DNA of 64,000 nt, from NCBI RefSeq assembly GCF_013408245.1, contig NZ_JACBYS010000004.1, forward strand, positions 124,001 to 188,000, in the 5' to 3' direction. The notes below the pieces were generated by a model, which was given only the letters and a program-made list of their open reading frames with translations, did not search any database and was not told the origin of the DNA. Within the stretch, counting starts at the first letter, position 1. Every line of letters starts with the position of its first letter. The DNA is from Duganella sp. 1224 (lineage in GTDB: Bacteria > Pseudomonadota > Gammaproteobacteria > Burkholderiales > Burkholderiaceae_D). This document shows, piece after piece, positions 24,870 through 40,387 of this stretch. The position numbers were made by a program, and so were the translations under genes.

Positions 24870-25052
24870 TTGAGCCGTCTTATGAAAAGCAACTACAGCA
24901 ATGTGGCCCAGTTGAAAGATCTGATGACCGCCCCGCCGATGACAGCCGAACAGCATGCTGAAGTGATGCGCAAGCGCATCGCGCACCGCCGCATGGTGGA
25001 AGAGGCGCGCGAACTCAAGCGCGCCAGCAGTTCCTACTACGACAAGCGCTAA
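24870..25052 (+). CDS. Small hypothetical basic protein
   Basis: A 60-residue protein if translation starts at TTG 24870 (GGGGAG seven bases upstream); ATG 24882 gives 56 residues. It is rich in Lys/Arg/Glu with a probable helix over AEQHAEVMRKRIAHRRMVEE and no hydrophobic segment. I do not recognise a family. The good ribosome site and codon use favour a real gene. It is convergent with ubiX, overlapping its stop by four bases. A possible target of the upstream regulator, judged by dyads in the intervening gap. Confidence 0.6.
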   Translation: MSRLMKSNYSNVAQLKDLMTAPPMTAEQHAEVMRKRIAHRRMVEEARELKRASSSYYDKR

Positions 25053-25657
25053 ATTTCCGGGGCGTCGCCAGCGGCCTGGCCTTTGAGGCCGGCCCAGCGG
25101 GGCGCCAGCGCGTTCTCAATGCCGAGCAGATCGATGACGCGGGCCACCGTGTGGTCGACCATGTCCGCAATGCTTTGCGGGTTGTGATAAAAGCTCGGCA
25201 GTGGCGGGAAGATGATGCCGCCCATTTCCGTGACCGCCGTCATATTGCGCAGGTGCGCCAGGTTGAACGGCGTTTCCCGCACCATCAGCACCAGCCGGCG
25301 GCGCTCCTTCAGCACCACGTCGGCCGCGCGCGCGATCAGGTTGTCGGACAGGCCATGGGCGACCGACGCCAAAGTTTTCATCGAGCAGGGAGCGATGACC
25401 ATGCCGTCGGTCTGGAACGAGCCGCTGGCGATGGCGGCGCCGACGTCGCGCACCTTGTGCACCACGTGGGCCAGGGATTCGACCTCGCGCCGCTGCAGCC
25501 CGGTTTCCTGGTGCAGCGTGAGGACGGCAGATTCCGAGACCACGACATGGGTCTCGATGCCGGCGATAGGTTGCAAATGCTGCAGCAGACGCACGCCATA
25601 CACGGCGCCGGTGGCGCCGGTGATGGCGATGACAATCCGCCGCGGGCGATCAGCCAT
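25049..25657 (-). CDS. ubiX: Flavin prenyltransferase UbiX
   Basis: This 202-residue enzyme prenylates FMN to give the cofactor of UbiD decarboxylases, needed in ubiquinone synthesis. The N-terminal FMN loop ITGATGAVYGVRLLQ, the central VIAPCSMKTLASVAHGLSDN and the RLVLMVRETPFN region are diagnostic. The gene overlaps the end of grxD by eight bases and is co-transcribed with it. Length is normal. Confidence 0.94.
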   Translation of the reverse strand: MADRPRRIVIAITGATGAVYGVRLLQHLQPIAGIETHVVVSESAVLTLHQETGLQRREVESLAHVVHKVRDVGAAIASGSFQTDGMVIAPCSMKTLASVAHGLSDNLIARAADVVLKERRRLVLMVRETPFNLAHLRNMTAVTEMGGIIFPPLPSFYHNPQSIADMVDHTVARVIDLLGIENALAPRWAGLKGQAAGDAPEI

Positions 25658-25961
25658 TCAGCAGGGCTTTCAGTTCGCCCGACTCAAACATCTCGTTCAT
25701 GATGTCCGAACCGCCGATGAATTCGCCCTTGATGTACAGCTGCGGAATGGTCGGCCAGTTCGAATAGTCCTTGATGCCCTGGCGCACTTCCGGATCTTCC
25801 AGCACGTTGACGGTGGCAATGTTCTCGACGCCGCAGGCTTTCAGGATCTGGATGGCGCGGCCGGAGAAGCCGCATTGCGGGAACTGGGCGGTGCCCTTCA
25901 TGAACAGCACCACCGGGGTGTTGGTCACGGTTTCTTTGATCCAGGTTTGTACGTCGCTCAT
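25650..25961 (-). CDS. grxD: Monothiol glutaredoxin Grx4/GrxD
   Basis: This 103-residue monothiol glutaredoxin has the Cys30-Gly-Phe-Ser active site (QFPQCGFSGRAIQIL) and the glutathione contacts WPTIPQLYIKGEFIGGSD. Such proteins carry [2Fe-2S] clusters with glutathione and deliver them, often with BolA partners; an IbaG/BolA gene is present at 47982. Start set at ATG 25961 with GAGG five bases upstream; twelve extra upstream codons are open but not conserved. Usually this gene follows prmC in the order, but here a PadR gene diverges instead. Confidence 0.94.
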   Translation of the reverse strand: MSDVQTWIKETVTNTPVVLFMKGTAQFPQCGFSGRAIQILKACGVENIATVNVLEDPEVRQGIKDYSNWPTIPQLYIKGEFIGGSDIMNEMFESGELKALLNG

Positions 25962-26053
25962 AGCTGCCTCGGTGAAGTGAAATATCAGATGCGACATTTT
26001 ATAAGAAATGTGCCGCCGGCGTATTGACCGCCGAAAAAATCCGTGTAGTATGC

Positions 26054-26074
26054 CTATATCGAGACTCGATATAG
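26054..26074 (+). promoter_or_regulatory. PadR operator candidate
   Basis: CTATATCGAG-A-CTCGATATAG is a perfect ten-base dyad around one central base. It ends 14 bases before the GTG start of the padR gene. PadR-type regulators commonly bind such AT-rich dyads in their own promoters. Confidence 0.75.
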
Positions 26075-26088
26075 CGAAAGGCGATACA

Positions 26089-26412
26089 GTGACCGAAATC
26101 CATTACGGCAAATACCTGCCGCTGTCGGAGGCGACCTTTTACGTGATGCTGGCGCTGACCCGGCCCATGCACGGCTACGCCATCATGCAGACCGTGGAAA
26201 CCATGAGCGAGGGCCAGGTCACGCTGGGGCCGGGCACCTTGTACGGGGTGTTCGGCACGCTGGAAAAACAGGCGCTGATCGTCAAGGTGGCGGAAGAGGA
26301 ACGGCGCAAGGTCTACGCGCTGACAGAGCTGGGCAAGGCGGTGCTGGCGGAGCAGGTGCGCCGGCTGGAAATCATGTTGGGCAATGCGCGCGCGCTGAAG
26401 CACGCATCTTAA
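26089..26412 (+). CDS. PadR family transcriptional regulator
   Basis: This 107-residue winged-helix regulator is of the short PadR type. Typical blocks are LSEATFYVMLALTRPMHGYA (residues ~10-29), LGPGTLYGVFGTLEKQALI and RRKVYALTELGKAVLAEQ. Start at GTG 26089 (AAAGG seven bases upstream) keeps the 21-base operator outside the coding region; a frame open to 26008 would place the palindrome inside the gene. It precedes a DUF2812 gene by 12 bases, a common pairing in which the PadR protein controls the membrane partner. The inducer is unknown. Confidence 0.88.
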   Translation: MTEIHYGKYLPLSEATFYVMLALTRPMHGYAIMQTVETMSEGQVTLGPGTLYGVFGTLEKQALIVKVAEEERRKVYALTELGKAVLAEQVRRLEIMLGNARALKHAS

Positions 26413-26424
26413 AGAGGAGCGGTG

Positions 26425-26952
26425 ATGAGCAAGCTGGTACGGAAATTCAAGCTGTGGTTCGTGTGGCAGGACGAGGAACATCAGCAGTGGTTGCAGCAGA
26501 TGGCGGCGCAGGGACTGCACCTGCGCGGCACCAACACCTGTTGCATCCACACCTTCGAGCGCGGCGAACCGGCCGACATGGTCTATCGCTGGGACGTGCG
26601 CTACCTTGGCCCCAGCCAGGAATACAAGCAACTGTTCCGCGACGCCGGCTGGGAGCTGGTGACTTCCACCGTGGGCTGGCATTGCTGGCGCAAGCCGCGC
26701 GCGGCCGGCGCCAACACCGAGATTTTCACCCAGCGCGCCGACAACGCCGCCAAGTACCTGCGCGTGATCCGCCTGCTGGCGCTGGTGGTCTCGGCCGAGG
26801 CGCTGGCGTATTGGCTGATCCGCTGGCTGGCCCCGGGCGAGCACGCATTTGCCGAAGGCATGACCTGGGGCGCGTTCACCGGCACCGCCGTGGTGGGACT
26901 GTATGCGCTGGCCAGGCTGTCGCGCCGCATAAAGGACGTCCAGGGCGCCTGA
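26425..26952 (+). CDS. DUF2812 membrane protein
   Basis: This 175-residue protein has an N-terminal soluble DUF2812 part (FVWQDEEHQQWLQQMAAQGL, then YRWDVRYLGPSQEYKQLF and GWELVTSTVGWHCWRK) and two C-terminal membrane helices (about 112-132 and 145-163). Start taken as ATG 26425, with AAGAGGAG five to six bases upstream, rather than the preceding GTG. It is co-transcribed with padR. In other bacteria PadR/DUF2812 pairs occur with membrane stress genes, but the molecular function is not known. Confidence 0.82.
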   Translation: MSKLVRKFKLWFVWQDEEHQQWLQQMAAQGLHLRGTNTCCIHTFERGEPADMVYRWDVRYLGPSQEYKQLFRDAGWELVTSTVGWHCWRKPRAAGANTEIFTQRADNAAKYLRVIRLLALVVSAEALAYWLIRWLAPGEHAFAEGMTWGAFTGTAVVGLYALARLSRRIKDVQGA

Positions 26953-26974
26953 GGCGGCGCCCCGGCGCGCCGTC

Positions 26975-29323
<2,349 letters not shown>

Positions 29324-29467
29324 GGTGATGATTCCTAGACTAACAAGCCCGGAATAATACAGTGAACGTGGGCAAGCCCACAGGTTTTATAAGATTTACG
29401 TAAACACGAACGCTTCAATGGCGGATAATATTGCCTGTTGCCGTTTTTGAACCATCTTTGAACAACA

Positions 29468-32400
29468 ATGCGACCTATGGATTTTACCCGCGACGACGCC
29501 CCTGCCGCCCCTGCTGCTCCAGCACCGGCCCCCACGCGCCCTGCGCCGCCCGCGAATCAATTGTCGTACGCCGTGGCCACCTGGCTGCAGCGTGTGGATG
29601 CGGCAGCCCACCCCAAGGCCAAGCTGACGCCGCCGCCGGTCGATAACGACCCCAAGCAAACGCAATACAAACTGATTTACGTGCTGGCGCCGACCAGCGG
29701 CGGCCGCCACGTGGCGCTGTGCCTGTACAAGGCGCGCCTGCGGCCGAACGGCGACGTGGCCGCCGCCAGCCCGGTCAGCGAGGTGTTCTCGCTGCTGTCG
29801 ACGCCGCCGACCTTCCTGACGCCGGCCGACGAAGACCTGATCCGCTTCTTCGTGGCCATGCGCAGCGGCCAGAATTCCCAGACCGGCTCGGCCACCGAGC
29901 CGCGCGGCAAGATCGGCGCAGCGCTGCTGCAGATGCTGGCCGAGCAAGATAAATTACTGTGGGCAAATTCGTGGTCGGACGTCGGCAACGGCCTGGTCTA
30001 TCCATTGAAGGGCGGCGTGCTGCGCGAGGCCAACCTGGCCTGGCGCGAGGAAGGCAAGGGTTTGCGCCTTGGCTGGCAGGTGGCGCCGCCGCCGGGCGCC
30101 AAGCACGTCGGCGCCGACCAGGTCGACTACATGCTGCCGACCGATCCGCCGTGGTACATCGACAACCTGTCGTGCGGCGTGCTGCAACTGAACCAGGGCG
30201 GCGCGCAGATTCCGCTGGCCGACCTGCAGGCGCTGGTGGCGCAGGCGCCGCTGCTGACCAATAACGACAAGATGCGCGTGTCGCAACTGCTGCTGGCGCA
30301 CGGCCTGCAAGGCCTGATGCCGCTGCCGCAGCCGCTGCCGCAGCGCATGCGCGACGACGTCAAGCCGCGCCCGGTGCTGACGCTGGACGCCGCCATGCTG
30401 GCCGACGGCTCGCTGCAGCGCTGGCACGATTTCGCCGTGCTGTCCTACGATTACGACGGCGAGCGCGTGTCGTTCGACCCGTCGCAGCGCGTGGTCCGCC
30501 AAAAGGGCGAGGTCACCGAAATCATCCAGCGCGACGAGGCCGCCGAGGCCGAGGCGCTGGCGCTGCTGAGCGAACGCCACTTCGTTGCGCCGACCACGCT
30601 GCCGCTGAGCAGCGTCAAGGGCGGCCTGTTGCTGCCGTCGCAAGCCGAGTGGATACGCTTCGCCCGCGATGGCATTGCCGCGCTGAAGGAAGCCGGCTGG
30701 AAGATCGAGAAAACCGTCAAATACCGCTACGACACGGTGGAAGTCGGCGACTGGTACGCCGACGTGGTGGAGGACGAGGCCGACGGCGGCCGCGCCTGGT
30801 TCGACCTGGAACTGGGCATCATGGTCAACCAGGAGCGCGTGCCGCTGCTGCCGGTGCTGGTCCAGCTGATCCGCAACGCACCCAACGATTTCAATCCGAA
30901 AGTCATCGCCCAGCACAGCGAGGAAGACCAGATGCTGGCCACGCTGGCCGACGGCACCCGCGTGGCCCTGCCATGGGGCCGCGTGCGCCCGATCCTGAAC
31001 ACGCTGGGCGAGCTGTATTTCAGCGACAAGATCAAGACCTCGGTCCACATGGCCACGCTGGACGCCGCCCGCCTCGACGAGCTGGCCCGCAACGTCGACA
31101 TGGAATGGACCGGCGGCGAGGAGCTGCGCGAAATGGGCGCCCGCCTGAACCAGTTCGGTTCGGTCAAGCGCGTCGCCACGCCGGCCGGCCTGCAGGCCAC
31201 GCTGCGCGACTACCAGACCGACGGCCTGTCGTGGATGCAGTTCCTGCGTGAATACGGCTTCGCCGGCATCCTGGCCGACGACATGGGCCTGGGCAAAACC
31301 GTGCAGACCCTGGCCCACATCCTGGTGGAGAAGGAAGCCGGCCGCCTGACCGCGCCAGCGCTGGTCATCGCCCCCACCAGCCTGATGGGCAACTGGCAGG
31401 AAGAGGCGGCGCGCTTCGCGCCCGGCCTGAAGGTGCTGCTGCTGCAAGGCAAAGACCGCATGGGCCAGTTTGACCAGATCGACGAGGCCGACCTGGTGCT
31501 GACCACCTACGCGCTGCTGCCGCGCGACGAGGAAAAACTGCGCGAGCACGATTTCCACCTGGTCATCCTGGACGAATCGCACTACATCAAGAACACCCGC
31601 TCCAAGGCGGCCCAGAGCGCCGGGCTGCTGCGCGCGCGTCACCGCCTGTGCCTGTCCGGCACGCCGCTGGAAAACCACCTGGGCGAGCTGTGGTCGCAAT
31701 TCCACTTCCTGCTGCCCGGCCTGCTGGGCGACGAGAAGGGTTTCAACACCGTGTTCCGCCACCCGATCGAGCGCCAGGACGACCCGCTGCGCCGCGCGCT
31801 GCTGAACCGCCGCATCAAGCCTTTCCTGCTGCGCCGGACCAAGGACAGCGTGGCCAAGGAACTGCCGCCGAAGACCGAAATGGTGCGCAAGGTGGAACTG
31901 ACCGGCGCCCAGCGCGACCTGTACGAAACCGTGCGCCTGGCCATGGACCAGAAAGTGCGCGAGGAAATCGACCGCAAGGGCGTGGCGCGCAGCCAGATCG
32001 TGATCCTGGAAGCGCTGCTCAAGCTGCGCCAGGTGTGCTGCGACCCGCGCCTGGTCAAGTCGACCACCAAGAAGCAGCAGGCCGCCGGCTCGGCCAAGCT
32101 GGCCGACCTGATGCAGATGATCGAGGACTTGCTGGAAGAGAAGCGCAAGATCCTGGTGTTCTCGCAATTCACCAGCATGCTGGAGCTGATCGAGGAAGAA
32201 CTGGAGGCGCGCGACATCCCGTACGCGCTGCTGACCGGCGACACCAAGGACCGCAGCGCGCAAGTGGCGGCCTTCCAGCAGGGCGCGGTGCCGATCTTCC
32301 TGATTTCGCTGAAGGCCGGCGGTGTCGGCCTCAACCTGACGGCGGCCGACACGGTGATCCATTATGATCCGTGGTGGAACCCGGCGGCGGAAAACCAGGC

Positions 32401-32605
32401 CACCGACCGCGCCTGGCGTATCGGTCAGGACAAGCCGGTGTTTGTCTACAAGCTGATCGCCAAGGGCACGCTGGAAGAGAAAATCCAGATCCTGCAGCAG
32501 AAGAAGTCGGATCTGGCGCAATCCATCCTGGCCGAGGGCGAATCGCAGAAGATGGCCCTGACCCAGGAAGACCTGCAACAAATCTTCGCACCCTTAGTGG
32601 AGTAA
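29468..32605 (+). CDS. SNF2 family DEAD/DEAH-box helicase
   Basis: This 1045-residue SWI2/SNF2-type ATPase has the bacterial N-terminal region (about 1-560) of unknown structure, then the helicase core. Walker A is DDMGLGKT (604-611), the Walker B-type box is DESH (702-705), and motif VI is in QATDRAWRIGQDKP. Such enzymes translocate on duplex DNA; bacterial members may remodel RNA polymerase or repair complexes. The N-terminus is Pro/Ala-rich (PAAPAAPAPAPTRPAPPA). No ribosome site stands out before ATG 29468; ATG 29477 is an alternative. A second SNF2 gene lies at 61719-64000. The sensor kinase gene starts five bases after its stop. Confidence 0.9.
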   Translation: MRPMDFTRDDAPAAPAAPAPAPTRPAPPANQLSYAVATWLQRVDAAAHPKAKLTPPPVDNDPKQTQYKLIYVLAPTSGGRHVALCLYKARLRPNGDVAAASPVSEVFSLLSTPPTFLTPADEDLIRFFVAMRSGQNSQTGSATEPRGKIGAALLQMLAEQDKLLWANSWSDVGNGLVYPLKGGVLREANLAWREEGKGLRLGWQVAPPPGAKHVGADQVDYMLPTDPPWYIDNLSCGVLQLNQGGAQIPLADLQALVAQAPLLTNNDKMRVSQLLLAHGLQGLMPLPQPLPQRMRDDVKPRPVLTLDAAMLADGSLQRWHDFAVLSYDYDGERVSFDPSQRVVRQKGEVTEIIQRDEAAEAEALALLSERHFVAPTTLPLSSVKGGLLLPSQAEWIRFARDGIAALKEAGWKIEKTVKYRYDTVEVGDWYADVVEDEADGGRAWFDLELGIMVNQERVPLLPVLVQLIRNAPNDFNPKVIAQHSEEDQMLATLADGTRVALPWGRVRPILNTLGELYFSDKIKTSVHMATLDAARLDELARNVDMEWTGGEELREMGARLNQFGSVKRVATPAGLQATLRDYQTDGLSWMQFLREYGFAGILADDMGLGKTVQTLAHILVEKEAGRLTAPALVIAPTSLMGNWQEEAARFAPGLKVLLLQGKDRMGQFDQIDEADLVLTTYALLPRDEEKLREHDFHLVILDESHYIKNTRSKAAQSAGLLRARHRLCLSGTPLENHLGELWSQFHFLLPGLLGDEKGFNTVFRHPIERQDDPLRRALLNRRIKPFLLRRTKDSVAKELPPKTEMVRKVELTGAQRDLYETVRLAMDQKVREEIDRKGVARSQIVILEALLKLRQVCCDPRLVKSTTKKQQAAGSAKLADLMQMIEDLLEEKRKILVFSQFTSMLELIEEELEARDIPYALLTGDTKDRSAQVAAFQQGAVPIFLISLKAGGVGLNLTAADTVIHYDPWWNPAAENQATDRAWRIGQDKPVFVYKLIAKGTLEEKIQILQQKKSDLAQSILAEGESQKMALTQEDLQQIFAPLVE

Positions 32606-32609
32606 CACC

Positions 32610-33746
32610 ATGACGCAGACGATAGCGGAACTCCAGGCTGCCCTCCAACAATCGCAAGCCAACGAGGCCCGCTACCGGCTGCTGCTGGACCACAGCAGCG
32701 AGATCAGCTGGATGGCCGACTGCGCCACCCTGCGGCTGACCTGGCTGAGCCCGGCCGCCGAACGCCAGTTCGGCTACACGCTGGACACCGCGCAAACGCT
32801 GGCCCATGGCCTGCTGCAAGACTTGCCGGCGCGGCTGGCGCGCTACGCCAATGGCGACCTGAGCCGCCGTCGCCTGCTGCGCGAAACTGAGCTGTCTGAC
32901 GCGGCTGGTCGCGCGGTGCCGGTCGAAATCGAATCCACGCTGATGCTGGATGCCAACGGCGTGCCGGCCACGGTGGTCGGCGTGGTGCGCGACCTCAGCG
33001 CCCGGCGCGAGCTGGCCGCGCAGCAGAAAAAGTTTGCCTCCATGCTGTCGCACGAATTCCGCACGCCGTTGTCGACCATCGATGGCGCCGTGCAGCGGCT
33101 GGAAATGACCGGCGCCCACCACGACGAGGGCACCCGCAAGCGCTACCGCAAGATCCAGACCGCGGTCGACCGCATGCTGGCGATGCTGGACGAATATTTG
33201 TCGCCGGAACGCATGGCCAGCATCGGCCGTGAGCGTCAGCCGAACGAGGTCAATCCGGCCAACTTGCTGCAAGCGGCGGCCGAGCAGGCGCGCAAGCGTC
33301 GCGCCAATGTCACAGTCCAGACCGATAGTTTGCCGCAATGGATGCGTTGCGACCCTGCCGGCATGCGTTTATGCCTCGAAATGCTGCTGGATAATGCAAT
33401 TAAGTACACAGAAGATAATATTCCGATAGAATTAACGGGAAGAATTGCAGCGGAAGGTGGCGTCGAGTTCCTGGTGCGCGATCACGGCGCCGGGATACCG
33501 GAGGCGGAATTGCCCAAGGTATTCGACAAGGCTTTCCGGGGTAGCAATGCCGCCAGTGTGGCGGGATCGGGCCTGGGCCTGTATATGGCGCGTTCCATTG
33601 TTGATGTGCACGGCGGTACTGTTACTGCGAGAAATGTTTCTGAAAGCGGCACGGAATTTCGGATTTGGTTGCCGGTGGCGGCCAATGCCGGGAAAAACCT
33701 TGCGCGGGCTGGTGCCAGCAGTGATAATTCCCTAGACGCAAGCTGA
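32610..33746 (+). CDS. Soluble PAS-domain sensor histidine kinase
   Basis: This 378-residue kinase lacks any membrane segment. A short N-terminal coiled coil leads into a PAS domain (about 18-130; RYRLLLDHSSEISWMADC). HisKA follows with phosphoacceptor His148 in MLSHEFRTPLS, then the ATPase domain with N-box LLDNAIKYTEDN, G1 RDHGAGIPE and G2 GSGLGLYMARSI. It presumably senses a cytoplasmic signal and passes phosphate to the adjacent response regulator. It starts four bases after the SNF2 gene, so co-transcription with the helicase is likely. Confidence 0.9.
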   Translation: MTQTIAELQAALQQSQANEARYRLLLDHSSEISWMADCATLRLTWLSPAAERQFGYTLDTAQTLAHGLLQDLPARLARYANGDLSRRRLLRETELSDAAGRAVPVEIESTLMLDANGVPATVVGVVRDLSARRELAAQQKKFASMLSHEFRTPLSTIDGAVQRLEMTGAHHDEGTRKRYRKIQTAVDRMLAMLDEYLSPERMASIGRERQPNEVNPANLLQAAAEQARKRRANVTVQTDSLPQWMRCDPAGMRLCLEMLLDNAIKYTEDNIPIELTGRIAAEGGVEFLVRDHGAGIPEAELPKVFDKAFRGSNAASVAGSGLGLYMARSIVDVHGGTVTARNVSESGTEFRIWLPVAANAGKNLARAGASSDNSLDAS

Positions 33747-33800
33747 TTGTCCCAAGTTGTGGGCACAATTTGCTCAACAATTGAACGAAGTGGCGCATCA

Positions 33801-34481
33801 ATGACGCAAATACTGATCGTGGAAGACAATCTGGACTATGCCGAGGAAATGGCGGAGTTCCTGACTGAGCTTGAACACGAAGTGCACATCACCAACAACG
33901 CCAGCGACATGTGGTCGGCCTTGAGCCAAGGCAATGTCGGCGTGGTCGTGCTGGATCTGGGCCTGCCGGACGAGGATGGCTTCAACGTCATTCCGCGCAT
34001 GCGGCAGCTGTATCCGCAGATCGGGCTGCTGGTGCTGACCGGCCGCGTGGCGTTCGATAATCGTATTCTTGGCTTGCGCCTGGGCGCGGACCACTATCTC
34101 ACCAAGCCTATCAAATTCCCGGAATTGGCGGCGCACATTGAGGCGCTGGACCGGCGGGTCGGTCCGCAGGAGACCCTTCCGCTGCCAAGCAAGTGGACGC
34201 TGAAGGTGAGCGCTCGCCAACTGGAGTTGCAGGGGATGGCGATTACGCTGACGGAGAAGGAGTGCAATTTCCTGCATTTGCTGACGATTAATACGCGGCC
34301 GGTGCCGCGCCAGGTGATCGTGGCCGGGATCGGCGGCGATGATCCGGATGCGGGGCGGCGGGTGGATATGCTGGTGTACCGCTTGCGCAAGAAGGCGCGC
34401 ACGGGGTTGGGCCAGGATCTGCCGCTGCGCAGCGCGTATGGCGAGGGGTATAGCCTGTCCGCCAGTTTCAACCTGTCCTGA
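33801..34481 (+). CDS. OmpR-type response regulator
   Basis: This 226-residue regulator has a receiver domain with acidic pocket Glu8-Asp9, phospho-acceptor Asp52 (VVVLDLGLPDEDG), Thr80 and Lys102 (YLTKPIK). The C-terminal winged helix (about 135-222) contains LTEKECNFLHLLTIN and RRVDMLVYRLRKKA. Start chosen at ATG 33801 (MTQILIVEDN); the frame is open 18 codons further up to the kinase stop but lacks family similarity there. It is the partner of the preceding kinase. Targets are unknown. Confidence 0.9.
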   Translation: MTQILIVEDNLDYAEEMAEFLTELEHEVHITNNASDMWSALSQGNVGVVVLDLGLPDEDGFNVIPRMRQLYPQIGLLVLTGRVAFDNRILGLRLGADHYLTKPIKFPELAAHIEALDRRVGPQETLPLPSKWTLKVSARQLELQGMAITLTEKECNFLHLLTINTRPVPRQVIVAGIGGDDPDAGRRVDMLVYRLRKKARTGLGQDLPLRSAYGEGYSLSASFNLS

Positions 34482-34507
34482 AAAACGCCAACCCGCACTA
34501 CGTGAGA

Positions 34508-34537
34508 GGGGTCTGACCCCGTACGGGGTCAGACCCC
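34508..34537. repeat. Perfect 30-base palindrome, copy 2
   Basis: This copy is identical over 30 bases to 20375-20404 (GGGGTCTGACCCC, centre GTAC, then the complement). It lies 26 bases after the response-regulator stop and 27 bases before the left inverted repeat of the RAYT unit. It may act as a terminator-like hairpin for the two-component genes. Confidence 0.95.
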
Positions 34538-34627
34538 GCGGCCGGCCGCCTTGCGGGGTGCTAATGGGGACAGAGTCGTATCAAAGGGGTAGAATCGGGT
34601 TTCCGTTCACCCCTTTTTGTTCCTCGT

Positions 34628-35332
34628 ATGGCCCGCCTGCCCCGTTTAATCGTCCCCAACCAGCCCCACCACGTCATTCAGACCGGCGCCAACAACCAGG
34701 ACGTGTTCCTCGACACCGCCGACTACCAGGCCTTCCTCGGCTGGCTGCGCTCCGCCGCCAAAACCTACAAAGTCGCCATCCACGCCTACTGCCTGATGCC
34801 CAACCACCTGCATCTGCTGGTCACGCCAGCCGATGAAACCGGCCTAGGCCAGATGATGCAGTGGGTCGGCCGCTATTACGTCCCCTATTTCAATCAAAAG
34901 TATTCCCGTAGTGGAACTTTGTGGAACGGACGCTACAAAACCTCGCTGATCGACGCGGATGTTTACTTCATGTTGTGCAGCCGTTACATCGAATTCAACC
35001 CGGTTCGCAACGGCATGGTGGCCCGCGCCGAGGATTATCCGTGGTCCAGTTACTGCCACCACGCCGGCATCCGCCCGGACGGATTGATTACCGACCACGC
35101 CAAGGTTTGGGAATTGGGCAACACCCCATTCCAGCGCGAAGCGGCCTATAGCGCAATGTCCGAGCCGCCTTTGACGGCGGACGAAATCACTTTAATCAAC
35201 AAATCCTTGCTGAAGGGCTGGCCACTGGGCTCGCAGCAGTTCCAGACTACCCTGCAGCACAAGATGAAACGCCAGGTATTGCCGGCAAAACGCGGCCGGC
35301 CTTTCAAAATAAAGCCTGTTGATACCCCCTGA
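34628..35332 (+). CDS. REP-associated tyrosine transposase (RAYT, IS200-like HUH)
   Basis: This 234-residue single-strand DNA transposase-like protein has the metal-binding HUH motif His60-Leu-His62 in CLMPNHLHLLVTP. A tyrosine cluster in GRYYVPYFNQKY (residues 81-92) includes the expected nucleophile, and YIEFNPVRNGMV is another RAYT block. Family members process REP hairpins in single-stranded form. The N-terminus MARLPRLIVPNQPHHVIQTG is typical. The coding sequence appears complete. A REP hairpin begins one base after the stop, as expected for this family. Confidence 0.93.
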   Translation: MARLPRLIVPNQPHHVIQTGANNQDVFLDTADYQAFLGWLRSAAKTYKVAIHAYCLMPNHLHLLVTPADETGLGQMMQWVGRYYVPYFNQKYSRSGTLWNGRYKTSLIDADVYFMLCSRYIEFNPVRNGMVARAEDYPWSSYCHHAGIRPDGLITDHAKVWELGNTPFQREAAYSAMSEPPLTADEITLINKSLLKGWPLGSQQFQTTLQHKMKRQVLPAKRGRPFKIKPVDTP

Positions 35333-35333
35333 C

Positions 35334-35413
35334 CGTCATTCCGGCGCAGGCCGTAATCCGTGGAGCCCCGGACCACATAGTCAGCATGGATTCCGGCGTT
35401 CGCCGGAATGACG
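35334..35413. repeat. REP inverted pair C
   Basis: Unit C1 (35334 on) is CGTC-ATTCCGGC-GCAG-GCCGTAAT with one stem mismatch, then CCGTGGAGCC. Unit C2 (35390-35413) on the opposite strand has a perfect nine-base stem ATTCCGGCG/CGCCGGAAT and ends GACG. The pair begins one base after the RAYT stop and lies within the terminal inverted repeats of that unit. Confidence 0.9.
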
Positions 35414-35548
35414 TGGCTCTGTCCCCAATTAAAAAAATCAGCTTCTCGCGGAATTTTAATTCGACTCCGACCCTAATTGTTATGCTTGAGGTTTACGCTG
35501 CGTTGCACTAACCTTGTTTTTCAAGCCAATCAGTTTTGGAGTTTAGCC

Positions 35549-40273
<4,725 letters not shown>

Positions 40274-40282
40274 TTAACCGCA

Positions 40283-40360
40283 CGTCGTCCCGGCGCAGGC
40301 CGGGACCCATGGAACGTCTGATCTGGGTCAGCATGGGTTCCGGCCTGCGCCGGAACGACG
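40283..40360. repeat. REP inverted pair D between gltB and gltD
   Basis: Unit D1 is CGTC-GTCCCGGC-GCAG-GCCGGGAC-CCATGGAACG (40283-40316). Unit D2 in inverse orientation has stem GTTCCGGC/GCCGGAAC with loop CTGC and ends GACG at 40360. Both stems are perfect and differ from one another by paired changes. The pair starts nine bases after the gltB stop and may modulate relative gltB and gltD mRNA levels. Confidence 0.93.
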
Positions 40361-40387
40361 GGTTCAAAGATTACGAAGGAAAATATT

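Larger units (their letters stand above)
34563..35430 (+). mobile_element. RAYT transposase unit with short terminal inverted repeats
   Basis: TGGGGACAGAG at 34565-34575 is matched by CTCTGTCCCCA at 35417-35427 in inverted orientation. Between them lie one RAYT gene and, just after its stop, an inverted REP pair. The unit sits between the two-component system and gltB and interrupts no visible gene. Movement is inferred from the gene family and end symmetry; no target duplication was identified. Confidence 0.6.

Noticed and set aside
29954..32581. Long minus-strand frame opposite the SNF2 gene
   Set aside because: Same reasoning: shadow of a well-supported helicase gene, biased composition, no family motif.
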